Part shown: one piece after another, positions 59,229 through 64,000 of the stretch | Layout of the letters: every line of letters starts with the position of its first letter | Position numbering within the stretch: the first letter of the stretch is position 1 | Source of the DNA: Paraconiothyrium sp. Pb-2020 | Lineage: Eukaryota > Ascomycota > Dothideomycetes > Pleosporales > Didymosphaeriaceae | Length of the DNA stretch: 64,000 bases | Direction of reading: 5' to 3' | Assembly: GCA_022419385.1 (NCBI GenBank) | Contig: JAJUBI010000001.1 | Location: 310,001-374,000 of the forward strand | Made by a program: the position numbers and the translations under genes | The notes under the pieces: model-generated | What the model was told of the DNA's origin: nothing | The model's input: only the letters and a program-made list of their open reading frames with translations | The model's database searches: none

Positions 59229-60284
59229 TCAACTGTAGGGGAACTTCTTCAAATCCGTTGCAATCTCCTTTACCGCTTTCGTTGCCTTCTCGCTCCAAGC
59301 TGTCATCTGCAGACAGCCATGGGTGAAATTATCGTGGAGCCTCCACACGAATTTGTTCCCCGTAGATTCTGTCTTGTGCGCGTATTAAAGGCCCACATCT
59401 CTTAGCGGATCAAACCCGCAAGTGTGCACGCTGAGAAGCGGTAGTCCTCCGAGCTTCTCAGTTGGCTGCATACCAGGACTGATATACCGATGCGAAGGCG
59501 GCGTTCCACGTGGAAGATAATGATCAGCAAAGCTGAAAATACCATTGCACTCGAGGTAATAGCCGCTGTTATTCTCACTTGCTGCCGGGGTGTCGAAGGG
59601 AAGACGAGCTTCAGGATATAACAAAATCTGCGCAGCAAGAGGCTTCTTGTTCTCATCTTTGCGTCGCAACGATATTGCAGCTGTCATGTTACCACCCGCG
59701 GAGTCGCCACCGCCGGCGACGCGGTCGAGATGTACACCACGAGCCTTTCCACCTTCGCGTTGCAGCCAGTCGATGAGCTGAGTATTCATCTAGCTGCGTT
59801 GGAAAGCGGAATTTTGGAGCGAGACGGTAGTCGATACCGTATACCTGTTCGAGTTAACGCCTAAGGGCCCAAAGCAACAACGACTAAATAAAGTGGCGTG
59901 CCTGACACTCACTCTTCTCTGCCACCAGCCTAAGCCCATTCTCGAAATTCATCAACGGACCCCACCGTGTACCCACCGCCATGGAAGTAGATCAGAGCTC
60001 CCGCCTCTGCTTTGTTCCTCTTTTCCTGACACGACTTGGGATGGAAGACTCTCACAGGGCTGGTTCCATGAGGGCCGCGAAGAGCTGTGAACTCTACTGC
60101 GCCAACAAGATGAACTTTGTCCTTCGAGATAGAGTGGATACCGAAGACTTCTAGATGTTTTCGGAGTTCTTCGTGAATCATCCTCACCGCCGAGATGAAG
60201 ATCGGGATGGTCCTGCAGGAAAGTTTTGATAGACGAGGCCAGTTGGGTGCAGCTTCCGGTGGTGAAAATCTTCGCCTGTGTCAT
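59229..60284 (-). pseudogene. dead alpha/beta-hydrolase (HSL-like lipase/esterase)
   Basis: Conserved parts of an hydrolase_3-type lipase/esterase are readable in order: a start at 60284, then MIHEELRKHLEVFGI in another frame. Next come GALIYFHGGGYTVGS (oxyanion-hole HGGG), VYGIDYRLAPKFRFPTQLDEY, VAGGGDSAGGNMTAA (nucleophile GDSAGG), LLSVHTCGFDPLRDVG and the histidine region WRLHDNFTHGC. At least three frame changes (near 60,215, 59,940 and 59,780) and an in-frame TAA right after FDPLRDVGL separate these parts, and one spliceable intron is partly preserved. No full-length enzyme is possible. The catalytic motifs themselves are still intact, so the loss is recent. Confidence 0.8.
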
Positions 60285-61146
60285 TCTTTTGGTAGAAATG
60301 GCGTTAGAATAGGATCGATGGTTATGGAGAGTCTATAAAATTCATTCCTTGTATGCGGTATATATGTACAATTTGGAGTTCGTCATTGACAATAAGTCCC
60401 GGAGTCGGTGTAAAGGCTGCGTCATTACCCAAACACGAACATGTGGTTCCGAACGGCCCGCAAGGCGGTTGGACTCTGCGTTCACAGATCGCGGATGAAA
60501 ATCATTCAAGACAAACCGGTGGTAAGAAGCTGATACCGAATCGTTTGATGCAGAACCCTGGAGGTACTCAATACAACGTCCTCTCTCCAAGAGCTAGTCC
60601 AAGCAGGGTAAAGCGCGTTCCACCAGTCTCCAGCCGAAGCTGGCGCCCGTCTGAGACAACTCTCTACGAAGTCCAGTCCCGCCCATATTGGCCATAATAA
60701 GGCATGACGAGCAAGTTTCGATGGATTTCTCTCAAAGCGATGGGTCAACTTTGCCTTTTGCTAGGGCTACGCCATCAGCTCGGCAGGAGAATCTTCCAGC
60801 CACGTTGCACACTTTCTTGACCGAGTAGAGCTGCATGCCCAACGCCCAGTACTAATGGCTAGCTGATTTGGATGACGCAGATATTTTTCCAGAGGCATGC
60901 ATTGCTGATCAAATCTGCCTAGCTGCGCAGTACGAGGCGTATCGATGGCAGGGCAGTGCGGGGTTCATGTACTCCTCAAGCTGCGCCCCAGCCTGATTAC
61001 CACTTCCTCCACATCACTCCATCTGACTCTGTAGTCTGATATTTCCAGACTGCTGCAAGTTTATATTGTGTACCACACAATGATAGCTGTATTGATGCAT
61101 GCCAAGTTTTGCCAACATTCGATCTCGAACAAACGGAGCAAAAGCC
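60285..61146. other. intergenic between dead hydrolase and NACHT gene
   Basis: About 860 bases between divergent starts. Frames of 80-115 codons overlap antiparallel around 60,350-60,750 and have no domain. Presumed promoter of the NACHT gene lies at the right end. Confidence 0.4.
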
Positions 61147-64000
61147 ATGGTCCTGGACGGTATATCAACGATTGCCCTTGTAGGCAACATCATCCAATTC
61201 ATCGATTTTGGTACAAAGATTCTGAAAAACACATGCGAGCTTTATCAATCCGTCGACGGCGTGAGTGAGGGACATGCGCATCTTAGCAAGCTGACAACAA
61301 GCCTGGATAATTTCTCAAAGAGACTGGACATATCCTCAATCACGCAAGGTCCCGCAGCGAATCGCCAAGCCCACTCGGAGGATGAACAAGCGCTGTTACA
61401 GTTAGCTAAGGATTGCAGAAAAGATATAAATCAACTCACCGATGTTCTGGCCGATATTCACAAACATGCACCATATCATAAAGTCTGGAGGAGTTTGCGT
61501 GAGGCGTTGAAGAGTCAGTGGAAGGAGGGTGACATTCAGAAGCTTGAGGCACGTCTGATGAGATATCGGTCGGAGATCTCTTTGAGATTCATGCGCATCT
61601 TAAGGTACGTCAATCCGTAGGGTGAGAACATAGACTGATAAGTACGTAGCGATAGGCAATCAAAGGTCCTAGGGATGCTGATCACGCTTTCTGACGACAA
61701 CAGGCGACTGGAGATGGTCCGAGAGAAGCAAATTGCTGATCTGAGGGATGATCTAGAAACCTGTCGCAAGCAACTGTGTAAAGAATTGGTCTCGAAGTCC
61801 GATTTGTTCACTGTGTCAAAGACATTGACCAGTTTCATCGCCACTAGTTCTCATTTACAGATCGAACAGAACATTCTTGAAAGCCTGAGGTTCCCGCAAA
61901 TGAGAGAGCGATACGCAGCTATTCCGGAGGCACATACGAAAACATTCGAATGGATACTGGAGAGATTCCCAGGACCGGACCCGTCAAGACCTCGCGTAAG
62001 ATTTATTGAGTGGCTCGAGGACACTAAGGTTTCTAATAGTGGTATATATTGGGTAGCTGGTAAACCGGGCTCCGGCAAGTCCACGTTGATGAAGTATATA
62101 TGCGACAACCCTCGCACGGAAACCGCTCTGCACAACTGGTCCTCTGGACAAGCCTTGATGACGGCTTCATTCTTTTTTTGGCACTATGGTACACGAAAAC
62201 AGAAATCTCTGGAGGGTCTATTGCAGACCTTGCTGTACGAGATCTTGAAGAGATTTCCAGATACGATCTCGCTCGCAGTACCAATGCGGTGGAACAACTC
62301 CGTGCAAGATCCCTGGACCCGGTCTGAGCTCCTCCAAGCTTTCCACGACCTCAAAGGGGGTTTGAAAACTTCTACATGTTGCTGTTTCTTTATCGATGGG
62401 CTGGACGAGTACACTGGCAATCATGAAGAAGTACTAGAGGTTATAAACGTACTTGCATCCATGAAGAACACCAAGATATGTGTTGCCAGTCGGCCATGGC
62501 CGATTTTTCAAACATCGCTCGGTGGCAATGAAAGCCGCACACTTCATGTGCAAGACCTTACCAAAGACGACATCGCGGTATACGCCCAGACTCGGCTTGC
62601 AGAAGATCCAGTATTTGTAGCGGCCAGTCGCGTGGATGAACGTTACGTTGGTCTAGTCAGTGAGATTGTGGATAAATCTCAGGGCGTATTCCTTTGGGTT
62701 TTCCTCGTTATCCGTTCGCTTTTGGAAGGCATTACCAATGAGGACACAATGAAATCTCTACAACGAAGACTTCGAATGATGCCGAAGGACTTAGATGAGT
62801 TTTTCAAACACATACTCGATGACATCGATGAGGTATACCAGGTGCAAATGGCCCGCACGATATTGATTAGTCTTCTGGGTGATGAACCCCATTTTCTACT
62901 CATTTATTGGTTTCTTGATGAGCTCGAAGAGAATCCAAATTGCGTACTGGATATGCCAGTATACAAAAGGATGCGCAGCAGCGTATTTGTTATGCAGTCG
63001 AAAATGGAAACACGGCTAGCAGCACGCACAAAAGGGTTGTTGGAGGTACAGAAAACTCAGTACATTGGCTTCAACATGCGCAAGGTTACCTTTCTGCATC
63101 GTACAGTAGCAGACTTCTTACGCCACTACGCGGTGCAGGGATTCTTTGACCGCTTGGCTGGCCCTTCGTTCCACCCCGAGACATCAATGTGTCATGTTTT
63201 ACTAGGCCTCCTAAAACTGGTGCCCCGCACTTACATCTCCAGAGACACTCTGAAAGAATTGGCCATCGATATTATAGGTAACGCGCATCGCGTCGAGTTA
63301 GATTTGGCCTCTCCGTTGACTGAATTGCTCGATCAGCTCGAAAACATAGTCAGCCATGATGAAAGCTCTGAACCACGTCCAAACGAATCCATGCTCTATC
63401 CTGTTAATTCGATGCTTCCAATAGACGATATCTGGTTTCTGTCATCCACTTCAGCTGTTGTGGAAGTTTCAGCACCCATACAGCAACGGTCATGGACCTT
63501 CCTTGATCTCTGTGTCCAAGGAAATCTGTGCTTATACGTGGCGGAAAAGATTGCATCCAATCCCTCCTGCGTCCTTAGCTCACACAGTCCATCTCTTCTG
63601 TCACGCATTCAGACAGGGCGTCAAGGCTTTGCAAGTCACGATACTGCTGCCATGGCTTGCACCTTGCTCGATGCTGGGGTCGATCCTAGTGCCCCCTGTG
63701 ACTTCAAGAGCTCTATCACTGTTTGGAGCCAGGTTTTCACTCAAATACAAGATACAATCCAGGGTATCGATGCAAGGGATCCAAAGCTTGATCCGTATAG
63801 CTCGGCTGAGACTAGCTGCCGAAAGATAGCATGCATGATGCTCGAAAAAGGTGCAGATTCCAACGGTGCCGAGTGGACGTCCCTAGTTGATCTGAGAGAT
63901 CGTTTGGTGGGTGATCCGGCGCTGTCTTTCCGGCTGCGTCTTATTGAGCTCTTTTTGATGAGAGGAGCGCGAGTGGACTCAAATAGATGGGGAAAGTTTA
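61147..64000 (+). CDS. NACHT-domain NLR-like protein, runs off the right edge
   Basis: Exon 1 (61147-61604) and exon 2 (61650 to beyond 64000) join in phase (GTACGT ... CGTAG). An in-frame ATG at 61099 is an alternative start, but MVLDGISTIALVGNIIQFID fits the family start. Residues 1-150 form the helical N-terminal domain common to fungal NLR-like NTPases (SesA-like). A coiled segment follows (LRDDLETCRKQLCKELVSK). The NACHT NTPase has Walker A GKPGSGKST at about residue 290, Walker B-like CCFFIDGLDEYTG, and sensor-like KICVASRPWPIF. After it come a winged-helix-like region with VTFLHRTVADFLRHY and the beginning of a C-terminal region with ankyrin-like words (LLDAGVDPSAP, MLEKGADSNG). Such proteins act in self/non-self recognition and programmed cell death. 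The C-terminus is outside the window. Confidence 0.87.

Noticed and set aside
1..64000. CRISPR arrays, bacterial operons, prophage or plasmid functions
   Set aside because: No regularly spaced repeats and no Shine-Dalgarno-linked gene strings; spliceosomal introns show the DNA is fungal nuclear.

Overview
The window is nuclear DNA of a filamentous ascomycete (Pezizomycotina). Genes carry short introns of about 50-90 bases with GTAAGT-type donors, a CTAAC/CTGAC branch site and a CAG/TAG acceptor. The gene families present (HET, NACHT/NLR-like, DUF6604, Zn2Cys6 regulator, RTA1, CmcJ-like oxygenase, MYND/DUF4470, SepA formin, Sey1, mitochondrial-type formate dehydrogenase) are typical of that group. 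Some protein sequences look Dothideomycete-like, but that is recall-based and only moderately certain.

Layout. Bases 1-33,350 are mainly a core compartment: a Pumilio-family RNA-binding protein (minus, 6 exons), a decayed secreted alpha/beta-hydrolase, a TPT/SLY41-like transporter, SEY1, a HET-domain gene with two WW modules, a small conserved unknown, an intact DUF6604 protein, formate dehydrogenase behind two TATA boxes, a small membrane protein and, divergent from it, the SepA/Bni1-type formin. Bases 33,350-64,000 are accessory in character: long gene-poor stretches, an AT-rich RIP-like island, relic genes and dispensable families. These include a class II peroxidase, a DUF6604 relic, a Zn2Cys6 regulator, an MFS drug:H+ antiporter, a CmcJ/AsaB-like oxidoreductase, an RTA1 protein, a four-TM protein, an RBR ubiquitin ligase, a MYND/DUF4470 protein, a DXD-type glycosyltransferase, a dead alpha/beta-hydrolase and a NACHT protein running off the right edge.

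How the genes may work together. The regulator, MFS pump, oxygenase and RTA1 gene (37.8-45.2 kb) could be a small detoxification or secondary-metabolite group. The HET-WW gene, the NACHT gene and possibly the MYND/RBR genes belong to families linked to non-self recognition or signalling. Core genes (formin, Sey1, Puf, FDH, TPT) are independent housekeeping functions.

Reading-frame integrity is the most striking feature. Most genes splice into perfect frames. The 5' third of the formin contains ten successive -1 frame breaks while its protein sequence stays conserved. The HET-WW, peroxidase, Zn2Cys6 and RBR genes each carry one break. All exon structures were derived by hand from splice signals, frame continuity and remembered family sequence; no database search was run.
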